Assembly (NCBI GenBank): GCA_964386535.1
Contig: CAYLRY010000005.1
Location: forward strand, 32,604 to 96,603
Length of the DNA stretch: 64,000 nt
Reading direction: 5' to 3'
Source: CAYLRY01 sp964386535
GTDB taxonomy: Bacteria > Chloroflexota > Dehalococcoidia > Dehalococcoidales > UBA3254
The stretch's first letter is position 1. Each line of letters opens with the position of its first letter. Both the position numbers and the translations under genes were made by a program. The notes under the pieces were generated by a model. It did no database searches and was not told where the DNA came from. It was given only the letters and a program-made list of their open reading frames with translations. Shown here in pieces: positions 8,309-16,773 of this stretch.

Positions 8309-9583
8309 TTGAGTCCGACACTATCAAATGATAGGCCTTTAAAAGGATTTCCTATTACAGAACCTGAAGAAGTAGGGTTTTCCACTGAACGGTTGGCCCG
8401 TATCGGACCTGCAATACATAAATATATTGACGCAAAAGTGATCCCTGGCGCGGTAACTCTGGTAGCTCGTCATGGAAGTATTGTTCATTTTGAATCCAGA
8501 GGTTTAATGGATGTTGAAGCCAACAAACTGATGACCAACAATACCATTTTTCGCATCATGTCAATGACCAAGCCGATAGTTAGTGTTGGACTTATGATGT
8601 TGTATGAGGAGGGGCGTTTTCTGCTAGATCAGCCTATTTCAATCTATCTGCCTTCGTTTAGGAATATGGTGGTAAGAGGGAAGCGGGACATGATTGAGCG
8701 TGCCAACCGCGAAATCACCTTTCGTGATTGCCTTACTCATACAGCAGGATTCAATGCTCAGGAGTATGGAAAGATTACGTCTCGTTTTGCTTCAGGAACA
8801 ACGCCGCAAAAACCGCTAATCCCCGGTACTACTGGCCGGACAATCAATCAGTCAGGATCAACGGGGACGGTTGAGGAATCGATCGAGCTTCTCTCTAGAG
8901 TTCCGCTCAACTTTCATCCAGGTACCGACTGGGAATACCATCCGGCGCATGACGTAATTGGTGTACTAATAGAAAAGATTTCTGGTAAAAATTTGGACAC
9001 ATTCCTGCGTGAACGTATTTTTGAACCGTTGAAGATGGTGGATACTCATTTCTATCTGGAGAAAGAGAAGTCCGGCCGTCTGGCTGCAGGTTACATAATA
9101 GACCAGAATGAATGGGGTCGGTTCGGATTGATCGATAGTCCATCTACCAGCGCGATAGTGCTTGGACCGAAAACATACTTTCCGGGGGGAAGCGGGCTGG
9201 TGTCCACTGCGGCGGATTACGCCCGCTTTGCCCAGATGTTGCTCAATGGAGGTATCCTTGATGGGGCTCAAATAATCGGACGTAAAACAATAGAGTTGAT
9301 GACCACCAATCATACCGGTGAATTGAATATTTACCGTAAGGGACCTGGCTACGGCTATGGTCTTGGTTTTTTTATACGTTTGAGCCTTTCATCTGCGCCA
9401 TTACTTGGCTCTGTGGGAACTTATGGATGGGGTGGAATATACGGCACCTCATACTTTGCTGATCCTAAGGAAGACCTCTTCGGTTTAATGTTTACCCAGG
9501 TGTTGAATGTGATACAGAGTCCGCAATTTACTATAAGGCAGGATTTTGAAAGAATGGTCTACCAGGCATTAGTTGGAATTTAG
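8309..9583 (+). CDS. Serine hydrolase, class C beta-lactamase/esterase family
   Basis: A 424-residue protein starting at TTG 8309, six bases after GAGGAGGATT. Seen: the catalytic SxxK motif as SMTKP near residue 89, a Tyr motif YHPAHDVIGV near residue 212 where the family has YxN, and the glycine-rich Y-G-YGLGF region with GTYGWGGIYGTS near residue 370 replacing the KTG box. No export signal is apparent, so it is probably cytoplasmic. Families of this type (EstB, LACTB-like, D-aminopeptidase-like) cleave esters or amides rather than beta-lactams. With an M29-like and two alpha/beta hydrolase-type genes downstream, it may be part of a hydrolytic cluster acting on an ester or amide substrate. 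A resistance role is unlikely. Confidence 0.85.
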   Translation: MSPTLSNDRPLKGFPITEPEEVGFSTERLARIGPAIHKYIDAKVIPGAVTLVARHGSIVHFESRGLMDVEANKLMTNNTIFRIMSMTKPIVSVGLMMLYEEGRFLLDQPISIYLPSFRNMVVRGKRDMIERANREITFRDCLTHTAGFNAQEYGKITSRFASGTTPQKPLIPGTTGRTINQSGSTGTVEESIELLSRVPLNFHPGTDWEYHPAHDVIGVLIEKISGKNLDTFLRERIFEPLKMVDTHFYLEKEKSGRLAAGYIIDQNEWGRFGLIDSPSTSAIVLGPKTYFPGGSGLVSTAADYARFAQMLLNGGILDGAQIIGRKTIELMTTNHTGELNIYRKGPGYGYGLGFFIRLSLSSAPLLGSVGTYGWGGIYGTSYFADPKEDLFGLMFTQVLNVIQSPQFTIRQDFERMVYQALVGI

Positions 9584-9689
9584 GACCCTGAAATGTTAGA
9601 TTGTTTGCTACAGGCAGATATTTCTGCTGGTAAAATTTCCATGAGCAATTAAATCTCCGATTTCCTTATAAATAGAGGGGGCACGTATT

Positions 9690-10838
9690 ATGGATCAATT
9701 GCAGATGGTCCCCGAAAGGGCTGCTACCGCCATCTCGGATATGCTGGAGCATTGCGTCCGTATCCAACCCGACCAGAAAGTCTTAATCCTGGCGCATATC
9801 GATGGCCTGCGTGGTAGCGATAATCTGGTCGACATGGAGACCATTTCCTGGATTCAGGCCTCCGTGCAAAAGAGGGGCGCCAATGCCTCGATTCTCTGGA
9901 TAGACGAAACTGCCAGGCCTCATGCATGGCGCTTTCCTCCTGTAGTCAAAGCAGCTTTAGCAGCTTGTGACATTATTATTAACCATTCCTTCGATATTAC
10001 TGTTGAAGAAATAATGGAGTTCAGGCGTTTTATCGAAGAGCGAAAAATTCTCATGGTGCGCAATTTTGCGACCACTATCCCCTTACTTAACTCAAATTGG
10101 GCACAGACCCCCTATGAACTGTTGAGTGAAATCAGATATCAGGCCTCAATTCCCTTTAAGGATGGAGTCCCCTGGCAGTTAACTGATGACAATGGCACTC
10201 ATCTTGAAGGCATTATCAAGCCTCCACTCGGGCCCAATCATCCATGGTTCCCGGCTTATACAACCAGGCGGGAAGAAGCCGGTCATTACAGGCCCTGGCC
10301 GGAATGGGTAATCCCACCTATCAATTTGGGAAACACCTCTGGGATCTTAGTTTTTAATTGTATGCTTAGCTGGTGGTCACGTTATATAGGAATATCCCCT
10401 TATTTTTCCAGATCGATACATTTAACTGTCAGGAACGGACGCATAACCGGTATTAAAGGTGGAGATGAAGCTGAGGCTTTAAGCCGATTCCTGATTGCCA
10501 TGCAGCAGCGCCTGGGAGAAGGTGTATATCAATTCAATTGTATGCACTTTGGCGTACATCCTCAGGCAGTAATAGGGCCGGATCAATGCCCGCATCTCCT
10601 GACCCGCCGTTTGATTGAACATTCTCACACATCCAATATTCATTTCCATATCGGAGCGCCGCCGGCTACAGCCGCCTATCCTTACTGGATGCACTGTACG
10701 GGTGATATCAGAACGGCTACTTTACGAGTTGGGGAAACAATTCTACACAACCGGGGACGTTTGACTGTTCTAGACCATCCGGCTGTTATTTCTATGGCTT
10801 CACAATACCCCGGCCGTCCTGGTCTGCCAGAGCATTGA
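9690..10838 (+). CDS. M29 aminopeptidase / NicX-like metalloenzyme
   Basis: A 382-residue protein resembling the thermophilic (M29) aminopeptidase clan, which also includes 2,5-dihydroxypyridine 5,6-dioxygenase (NicX). Seen: an N-terminal alpha/beta domain with a DQKVLILAHIDG segment, then a C-terminal domain with HFGVHPQAVIGPDQC, SHTSNIHFHIGAPPAT and MHCTGDIRTATL. These give candidate His/Asp metal ligands in the order expected for the clan. Start ATG 9690 has GAGGGGGC upstream. Because M29 peptidases and NicX share one fold, sequence alone does not decide between peptidase and ring-cleaving activity. An anaerobe would favour hydrolase or lyase chemistry over a dioxygenase. Confidence 0.65.
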   Translation: MDQLQMVPERAATAISDMLEHCVRIQPDQKVLILAHIDGLRGSDNLVDMETISWIQASVQKRGANASILWIDETARPHAWRFPPVVKAALAACDIIINHSFDITVEEIMEFRRFIEERKILMVRNFATTIPLLNSNWAQTPYELLSEIRYQASIPFKDGVPWQLTDDNGTHLEGIIKPPLGPNHPWFPAYTTRREEAGHYRPWPEWVIPPINLGNTSGILVFNCMLSWWSRYIGISPYFSRSIHLTVRNGRITGIKGGDEAEALSRFLIAMQQRLGEGVYQFNCMHFGVHPQAVIGPDQCPHLLTRRLIEHSHTSNIHFHIGAPPATAAYPYWMHCTGDIRTATLRVGETILHNRGRLTVLDHPAVISMASQYPGRPGLPEH

Positions 10839-10842
10839 CCTA

Positions 10843-11121
10843 TTGCCGTCAGGAGGAAGACTAAATAAAGAAAGATATGATATTGTCTATCCCACTCCTG
10901 CACCTGATAATGTTCAGCTCGAGAAAGATGACTATTTTAATGTACGCGATGGCATAAAAATCTTCATGGATATATATTTCGGTAAATTATTAAGAAACAT
11001 TCGACCTTTTTCTCCACGGCGTCCAACACACGCGTACGTGGTTCTACCGGTTTTTCCCGAGGCTCCTGAAATAATACCGGTCAAACCGCCGGTGAGCGAT
11101 GTTCTTCAAGGGGCTCGCTGA
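10843..11121 (+). pseudogene. N-terminal remnant of a CocE/NonD-type hydrolase
   Basis: The open frame includes YFNVRDGIKIFMDIYF, which matches the start of CocE/NonD (X-Pro dipeptidyl-peptidase-like) hydrolases, where a V-x-RDG-x-x-x-D-x-Y block opens the domain. After about 55 residues the sequence turns into unrelated low-complexity text and stops at 11121. Intact family members run to roughly 550-600 residues. A good AGGAGG sits at 10851-10856, but no ATG, GTG or TTG follows it in frame at the right distance, so the start is also lost. Probably a decayed gene; the assignment rests on one short motif. Confidence 0.4.
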
Positions 11122-11207
11122 TTCGCGAACAAAAAGGAAAACCTAACAGGATTAAAATTACATTGATCGTATTAAAAAATGATCGCATTTAAAAAGGAGG
11201 CGAACAT

Positions 11208-11993
11208 ATGCAGCATAAAGAAGGAAACTTCAAAGGGTACCATGGATTCAATATCTATTATCAATGCTGGCTGCCAGCGGTCAAGAGTCGTCCGGTATTG
11301 CTAATTGCACACGGTTTTGCTGAGCACAGCGGGCGCTACCGCAATGTGGTTAACCACTTCGTGCCCAGAGGGTACCATGTCTACGCACTTGATCACCGGG
11401 GACACGGCAGGTCGGACGGCGAAAGGGTGCAGGTAGAGGATTTTTATGATTATATTAAAGACCTCAAGACCTTTTTCGATATGGTACGCAGGGAGAATCC
11501 CAAGAATAAGATATTTCTCATTGGTCACAGCATGGGGTCAGTAATCAGCCTGGCCTACACCGTAGAGTACCAGCAAGAGATGGACGGTCTGATCACCTCC
11601 GGCGGTGGTCTGGCTCAACCGGGTACACCACCCATGCCGCCGCGCAAGCCCGGTGAGCCTCTGCCTACAGACATGCTCAGCCGCGATCCTGAGGTTATTC
11701 GAAATTACATTAATGATCCCCTGGTTTATCGTGGTCCGATGCCAACCAATTCCACCATAGGAGATATGGTCAATAAACTTTATGACCTGGTTCCCAGGAT
11801 AAAGCTGCCGGTCCTGATTATGGCCGGTAACGCCGTTACTGACGGCCAGCGCAGCCGCGTTCTTCACGAGCGAATCGGCTCAAAAGATAAAACCCTCAAG
11901 CTTTACGAAGGTCTTAGGCACGAAATTTTTAACGAGCCTGAGAACCCCCAAGTTATGGCTGACCTGGAGGAGTGGCTGGAGGCACACTTGTAG
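11208..11993 (+). CDS. Alpha/beta hydrolase, monoacylglycerol lipase/lysophospholipase-like
   Basis: A 261-residue alpha/beta hydrolase of the Hydrolase_4 (serine aminopeptidase S33-type, PldB-like) family. Seen: the oxyanion-hole region AHGFAEHSGRY near residue 30, DHRGHGRSDG near residue 63, and the nucleophile elbow GHSMGS near residue 106. A late Asp lies near the VLIMAGNAVTDG segment, with the catalytic His in GLRHEIFNEPE near residue 241. AAAAGGAGGCG precedes the ATG at optimal spacing. No signal peptide or anchor. Family members cleave monoacylglycerols or lysophospholipids; some act on aromatic esters. It follows the broken CocE-like gene. Confidence 0.85.
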   Translation: MQHKEGNFKGYHGFNIYYQCWLPAVKSRPVLLIAHGFAEHSGRYRNVVNHFVPRGYHVYALDHRGHGRSDGERVQVEDFYDYIKDLKTFFDMVRRENPKNKIFLIGHSMGSVISLAYTVEYQQEMDGLITSGGGLAQPGTPPMPPRKPGEPLPTDMLSRDPEVIRNYINDPLVYRGPMPTNSTIGDMVNKLYDLVPRIKLPVLIMAGNAVTDGQRSRVLHERIGSKDKTLKLYEGLRHEIFNEPENPQVMADLEEWLEAHL

Positions 11994-12359
11994 TTTTGGT
12001 AATCTGCTGCCGTCTGGCTTTGCCTGGTATTTCGTAATTCATGAGCTGGGACTTTCATGTATTGATAGAATGGTACGGGAGGGAATATAATAAGTTACAA
12101 TAATACGGTGGTTCAGTATGACAACCGTACGCGTTAGAAATTTTCTTGGGTAGTTGAACGAGGTCTCAAGTAATTACTTTGCCGGTAACTGGTCATTCAC
12201 CTTTTAATTGGACCAAAACGCCTTGCTGTCACTGCTAGAGTTCGATTAATAGAAAATATATACTTGAAATGTTTAAGGAATTTTGGCTGAAAGTAAAACG
12301 TAAATCTACCCAATAATTGTTTAGCTTGAGAAAAATCAAATAGAAAGAGGTACATATTC
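11994..12359. other. 366-base intergenic gap
   Basis: No open frame of coding character and no strong terminator were seen. The region before 12360 is AT-rich and presumably carries the promoter of the Fe-S protein gene, whose ribosome binding site is AAAGAGG at about 12346. Confidence 0.5.
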
Positions 12360-13484
12360 ATGAAAAATGACGTATATGAAAAGATTGCGGAAATATTCGA
12401 ATACCCAGGTTCTCAGAATCTAATCAAGTATTTGAAAGTACTCTTTAAGCCAGAGGAGGGAGAACTGTTGCTTGAGTTCCTCGAACCTTCAACCTGTGAA
12501 CAGGTAGCTAAAAGATTGAATATGGACGAGAAAGTCCTCTCTGAAAAGCTTGCTGATTTTAAACGCAGAAGGCTGCTGTTCCATAAAAAGAATGAATATC
12601 TATTCCATCTGGCAATGCATGGATTTTTTGCCCGCATCGCTAAAGCCAAAAAAGAAGATATACCTGAAGGATTCTGGAAAGCCTGGGATGATTTCATGCC
12701 TGAAGTGGAACAAAAGTCAATAACACAAAGTTTAAAAGTGGCTGAAAAGGTTCCCGTAAGCGGCATAATGACAAGGATAATTCCAGCCAGGCTGGCTATT
12801 GATTCCAATCCCAACATTAAGCCGGAAGATATTCTACCTGAAGAAGATATTCATGCGATGTTGCGAATGAAGGGTAGTCAGGAGGTTATTGCGGTCAGTA
12901 ATTGTGACTGCCGTGTCAGAGCGCATAAGTGCGATAGACCGATATTAAATTGTTTTGAATTCGGCAAATACGCAGAATTTAACCTCAACCAATCCTCCAG
13001 TTTAAAAGTTGTATCTGTAGAGGAAGCCATAGCAATCTCAGACGAAGCTGAAAGAAGTGGACTTCTAAAGAGCGGTGGGATAAGCAAGAAAAATGGTGGA
13101 GTTCTTTGCCATTGCTGTGATTGCTGCTGTAATGTAATGGGTGCAACTATACGCTATGGGGTGGCTCATCAGCTACGTTCCCCCAGCCGCTATCGAGCTA
13201 GAGTTGATGAGGGACTTTGTGTCGGTTGTCAGGAGTGTATAGAGCGTTGTTTCTTTGATGCAATTGAAATGAAGAAGGTTCCTGGTTCTAAAAAACTTAA
13301 GGCCTTCGTTAACGAAGAAAAGTGTATGGGATGCGGGCTTTGTGTTATTAAGTGTGAACAAAAGGCCTTAATTTTCGACTTAGTGAAGCCGCCAGAGTAT
13401 ATCTCGATTGACCAGGAGCAACGAACGGCTCCTTTTGGTGGGGACAAGATACCTGTATGGCGTTCTTTCGCTTCAGCTCCCTAG
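12360..13484 (+). CDS. 4Fe-4S protein with N-terminal winged-helix-like domain and Cys cluster
   Basis: A 374-residue protein. Residues 1-85 resemble a winged-helix segment (EQVAKRLNMDEKVLSEKLADFKRRRLL). The middle carries SNCDCRVRAHKCDRPILNCFEFG and a dense CHCCDCCCN stretch near residues 250-258. The C-terminus has two ferredoxin-type 4Fe-4S motifs, CVGCQECIERC and CMGCGLCVIKC. The family is frequent in syntrophic and reductively dehalogenating Clostridia, where it is annotated as a 4Fe-4S binding protein of unknown role. The central cysteines could hold a third, non-ferredoxin cluster (inference). The gene stands alone. The combination of DNA-binding-like and redox parts suggests either a redox sensor or an electron carrier with a docking domain. 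Confidence 0.75.
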   Translation: MKNDVYEKIAEIFEYPGSQNLIKYLKVLFKPEEGELLLEFLEPSTCEQVAKRLNMDEKVLSEKLADFKRRRLLFHKKNEYLFHLAMHGFFARIAKAKKEDIPEGFWKAWDDFMPEVEQKSITQSLKVAEKVPVSGIMTRIIPARLAIDSNPNIKPEDILPEEDIHAMLRMKGSQEVIAVSNCDCRVRAHKCDRPILNCFEFGKYAEFNLNQSSSLKVVSVEEAIAISDEAERSGLLKSGGISKKNGGVLCHCCDCCCNVMGATIRYGVAHQLRSPSRYRARVDEGLCVGCQECIERCFFDAIEMKKVPGSKKLKAFVNEEKCMGCGLCVIKCEQKALIFDLVKPPEYISIDQEQRTAPFGGDKIPVWRSFASAP

Positions 13485-13644
13485 CAGTCCTGGATAGACT
13501 TCTGGAGCTTGGGGTAGGATGTTATTAGTAAACACCAAACTTATCCCGCCATCAAAAAATCTGAAAAGCCTCATTTGGCAGTAGATTTGAAGCTAAGATA
13601 TCATAGAGACGAAGCTAATAAATCTTCACTAAAGAGGTGAAAAA

Positions 13645-13851
13645 ATGTACCAGCAAGGTCTGCTGCCTTTTCGCTATGAAAGTGAGCCGGCAGAGTTAGG
13701 GATGACCGCCTTAGCTGGCTTACCGGCCTATCTGGAACTGGCTATAGTATGTGGACTACCAGGTTCAATTAGACGTCATATGGGATGTTTCAGCCTTGAA
13801 AAGCAGGGCTTGAATAGCATATCCAAATGTCTCTTGGTTAACAAAGTCTGA
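13645..13851 (+). pseudogene. Chimeric scar: IS1380-type transposase N-terminus joined to group II intron ORF tail
   Basis: An AAAGAGGTG site and an ATG start a 68-residue frame. Its first 45 or so residues (LLPFRYESEPAELGMTALAG, then LPAYLELA) resemble the N-terminus of IS1380-family transposases, which are normally over 400 residues. The last 20 residues (LEKQGLNSISKCLLVNKV) look instead like the C-terminus of a group II intron reverse transcriptase, and the stop is followed directly by intron domain V-like sequence. Presumably a deletion joined two mobile elements. Confidence 0.6.
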
Positions 13852-13928
13852 TGAATCGCCGTATACCGAACGGTGCGTACGGTGGTGTGAGAGGACGCCG
13901 GACGAATTAATCACCTGCCTCCTACTTG
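13852..13928 (+). mobile_element. 3' end of a group II intron (domains V-VI)
   Basis: Sequence from about 13854 reads GAATCGCCGTATACCGAACG, then GTGCGTACGGTGGTGTGAGA, and GGACGCC up to CCTCCTACTT. The pattern CGCCGTAT...GTACGGTGGTGTGAGAGG and the final CTCCTACT are hallmarks of the domain V hairpin and domain VI end of bacterial group II introns. The intron 5' half, the branch of the ORF and domains I-IV are absent, so it is a remnant and cannot splice. Confidence 0.65.
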
Positions 13929-14248
13929 TTTGCAATATCTTGCTGTTTTCCGTTACATAGAATTAGAAATATCTAGAATATAAAATAATAATTTTTCAAT
14001 ATGTTTAAATACGCAATCGATGATCTTAAAATGGTGATGCAGTTATAGTGAGATTGACTATCGCCATCCGCTCTTGATGAGCTTTCTTTCTCTATGTTGA
14101 AGATATCGCATCTCCTGCAAGGGAAAGTCTCCGGTAGACATTAGTCAATAGAATGCAGCCCTTATTAGAGATGGTGCTGAGGCAGAAGAAGATATTGAAT
14201 GCTTAGTTTTCTGTAAATCGTGAATTGAAATATTTTAGGAGGTGCAAC
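13929..14248. other. Non-coding stretch after intron scar
   Basis: About 320 AT-rich bases. No frame of useful length. A short in-frame piece near 14168-14222 (RDGAEAEEDIECLVFCKS then stop) looks protein-like and may be the tail of another lost gene, but it is too short to identify. Confidence 0.35.
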
Positions 14249-14593
14249 ATGGTTAAACCTACCATTGAATCAATACTTCAACATCACGGACAGGCATTGA
14301 TGTCAGGCAATATTGAAGAAGTCCTTAAAGATTACACCAATGATTCGGTTTTCTTTACCCCTGAAGGGACTTACAGGGGGCTGGATGGCATAAGAAAGGG
14401 CTTCGCAGGCGTTACACAGATCTTGACACCTGAGGTAGTGGCCAATTTCAAGACCATCAAGCAGGATATTCAGGGAGAGTACATTTATATGACCTGGACT
14501 GCGCTTCCATCAATTCCGTTCGGCTCGGATACGTTTCATATACATGACGGTAAAATCATGATGCAGTCGGTTGCCCATTCGTCAGGCCACTAA
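14249..14593 (+). CDS. SnoaL/NTF2-like small protein
   Basis: A 114-residue protein of the NTF2-like (SnoaL/DUF4440-type) superfamily. The preferred start is ATG 14249, eight bases after AGGAGGTG-type sequence; an upstream TTG at 14225 is in frame but precedes the ribosome binding site. Seen: an initial helix with HHGQALMSGNIEEVLKDYT, the NDSVFFTPEGTYRG strand-turn typical of the fold, a GLDGIRKGF helix and the closing sheet IHDGKIMMQSVAHSSG. The cone-shaped fold serves as small-molecule isomerase, hydrolase or binding protein. It lies just upstream of the broken UroD-type gene, so it may once have served the same pathway. Confidence 0.75.
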   Translation: MVKPTIESILQHHGQALMSGNIEEVLKDYTNDSVFFTPEGTYRGLDGIRKGFAGVTQILTPEVVANFKTIKQDIQGEYIYMTWTALPSIPFGSDTFHIHDGKIMMQSVAHSSGH

Positions 14594-14662
14594 CCTGCCT
14601 TTAGAAATACTGCCGGTAAAAATAATTAAAATTCTAATCCTGCGGCGAATATATAAACGGAG

Positions 14663-15343
14663 ATGAAGATCGTGAACATGACCTTTGCGCAACTTAGACA
14701 GGAAAGAGAAAAACGTATTATGGATGCCGTGGCACTGAAAAAACCGGATAGAGTACCCATTTCTACTTTTTTTGCCTATTTTCCCGCCAAATTCGTTGAT
14801 CGGGTTACCACCCGCGACTGCTATTATGATTTCAGAAAGTGGAAAGATGCCTACTTTAAGACAGCTCTTTATTTTCAGCCGGATATCTGCGGAATGTTTT
14901 TTAATCAGTCCGGGCTGGTTCTCGAATAAATGGACGTTAAAACCATGCTCTGGCCCGGCCATGGGACTTCGATTCATCATTGTCACCAGAATATTGAAGG
15001 CGAACATATGAAAGCCGATGAATATGACCTGCTGCTGAAGGATTACTCCGACTACCTTCTGCGTTATTATCTTCCCCGCACCAACGGTCTTCTTTCGCCC
15101 TTATCCGGTTTACCTCCCCTGACTTCTCTCTCGGCCAGCCTTTCCTTCAGCAACCTGGTGAATCCGCAGTTTGTCCAGATGCTTGAAAAGCTGGTGAAGA
15201 TTGCCCTGGAAGCGGTGCGCTGGCAAACTGGAATCTCTGCCATGAACAGGGAAATGAATGAATTAGGATTTCCCGGGGGGCTGGCTTTAGGAGGGCTGGT
15301 GCCCTTCGACTTAATTTCCGAAATTAACATAAGTCTTTTTTGA
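14663..15343 (+). pseudogene. Broken uroporphyrinogen decarboxylase-family (methyltransferase-type) gene
   Basis: Two frames in the same phase read through as one protein interrupted by TAA at 14927-14929. The first half has REKRIMDAVALKKPDRVPIS, the N-terminal signature of UroD-like proteins, and FQPDICGMFFNQSGLVLE. After the stop it resumes with DVKTMLWPGHGTS, KADEYDLLLKDYSDYLLRYY and further family-like text, then ends at PFDLISEINISLF, well short of the roughly 380-400 residues of intact members. Proteins of this branch are often corrinoid methyltransferases (MtaA/MtbA-type) rather than haem enzymes. A nonsense codon and a C-terminal truncation make it inactive. Confidence 0.8.
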
Positions 15344-15513
15344 TGTCATAATCGTATCCTGGTTTGAGATTGAGTTCTTTTTTAGTTTACCTTAACTATG
15401 CTATGATTTTCATTAATCGATTAGAACAATAGGTGCATTGCGACATCATAGTGTATAATTGAGATGGTTGGTCAGGCTTTGTTGAACTATAGTAACAAGC
15501 TTGATTATTCTGA

Positions 15514-15542
15514 TTGACAATTCCCGGAATAAATTTTAATGG
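15514..15542 (+). promoter_or_regulatory. Weak sigma-A promoter candidate for the OYE gene
   Basis: TTGACA (15514-15519), a 17-base spacer and TAATGG (15537-15542). The -35 is perfect and the -10 is poor; it is placed 43 bases before the ATG at 15585. Confidence 0.3.
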
Positions 15543-15584
15543 CTTAAGATGCCATTACCCGGCGATTCAAAAAGGTTTTAACAA

Positions 15585-16688
15585 ATGAATGAGTTATATT
15601 CTGAAATTACAGTCAGGAATACTAAGATTAAAAACCGGATTGTAATGCCAGCCATGGGTTGTTCCGGTTTTACGGGGGAGGATGGGTTTTTAACCATAGA
15701 AAATATAGGGCGTTACCGGAATAGAGCAGCAGGGGGCGTAGGACTTATTATTAGCGAAGCTTCCTGCGTTAACAAAACAGGAAGGATCTCTACCACCCAA
15801 CTGGGACTCTGGTCAGATGATCATATCAAAGGTTTCAGTCAGCTTGCAGATAGCTGCCATGAATATGGTTGTAAGGTGCTGGCACAAATACACCATGCGG
15901 GTCTGGCTGTTGCCATCGGAGTTACCGATGACCCTGTAGCTCCATCGGATTTTCAGGGGTTAACCAGGTCAGGTCAAAATATTCGAGCGAGAGCTCTTAC
16001 TTTAAATGAAATTATTCTTTTACAGAATGAATTTGTTGCAGCGGCGCTCAGGGCTCAAAAAGCCGGGCTTGATGGAATAGAACTGCACGGCGCAAACGGC
16101 TATTTAATAAGCCAGTTTTTTTCTCCTTACGTTAACAAGAGGAAAGATGACTACGGGGGAAGCCTGGTCAAGAGAACCCGGTTTGCCGCCGAGATTATTA
16201 TGCAGATCCGCCAGGCAGTTGAACCGGACTTTTTAATTTCCTGCATTATAGGTTGCGATGAGCCGGATTTAGAAAGCAGTATTCAGATAGCCCGAATTCT
16301 GGAAAATGCAGGGGTTGATATCCTGCAGGTGTCCAGAGGGATGACTGATTTCATCGCCGGTGAAATAGTTGATATACCCGTCCCGAAATATTTTCATTTC
16401 AATTCTACAGTTTACAGGGGCACTCAAATCAAAGAGACTGTCAAGGTTCCGGTAATCGTCGTTGATGGCATTCGAGCCCCATTAGATGCAGCTTATCTGG
16501 TGGAGCATAAATTTGCTGATTTTGTAGCTATTGGGAGAGGATTATTAGCTGATCCTGAATGGGCCAATAAAGGACAAAAATATGTTCAGGTTACACCTTG
16601 TTTGAACTGTAAATTATGTGCTTACCATAAGCCTGGCTGTACTTGTCCGCAGAAAAAATTTGCCTTAAAAAGAGGGAGTTATTACTAG
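15585..16688 (+). CDS. NADH:flavin oxidoreductase, Old Yellow Enzyme family
   Basis: A 367-residue FMN TIM-barrel protein. Seen: the N-terminal KNRIVMPAMGCSGF, the GVGLIISEASCV strand, QIHHAGLAV near residue 104, and the active-site block DGIELHGANGYLISQFFSP with NKRKDDYGGSL near residue 165. These are the standard OYE motifs (HxxN and the RxDxYGGS loop). At the C-terminus, CLNCKLCAYHKPGC gives four closely spaced cysteines, as in the Fe-S-binding 2,4-dienoyl-CoA reductase branch. The protein lacks that branch's C-terminal FAD/NADH domain. It could reduce enoates, enones or nitro groups. It sits between the dead UroD gene and the amidohydrolase. Confidence 0.87.
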   Translation: MNELYSEITVRNTKIKNRIVMPAMGCSGFTGEDGFLTIENIGRYRNRAAGGVGLIISEASCVNKTGRISTTQLGLWSDDHIKGFSQLADSCHEYGCKVLAQIHHAGLAVAIGVTDDPVAPSDFQGLTRSGQNIRARALTLNEIILLQNEFVAAALRAQKAGLDGIELHGANGYLISQFFSPYVNKRKDDYGGSLVKRTRFAAEIIMQIRQAVEPDFLISCIIGCDEPDLESSIQIARILENAGVDILQVSRGMTDFIAGEIVDIPVPKYFHFNSTVYRGTQIKETVKVPVIVVDGIRAPLDAAYLVEHKFADFVAIGRGLLADPEWANKGQKYVQVTPCLNCKLCAYHKPGCTCPQKKFALKRGSYY

Positions 16689-16773
16689 ATAAATTGATAA
16701 ATATGATGATAAGATAAATTATTTAATATATTATAAAATTGGTTAGATTCTCATTAAATGAGGTATATAAATT

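Noticed and set aside
8309..9583. Beta-lactam resistance gene
   Set aside because: It lacks an export signal and a KTG box, and its neighbours are catabolic hydrolases. An esterase or peptidase-like role is more likely.
14927..14929. TAA in the UroD-type gene read as programmed read-through
   Set aside because: The C-terminal half of the protein is missing as well, and no recoding context was seen.
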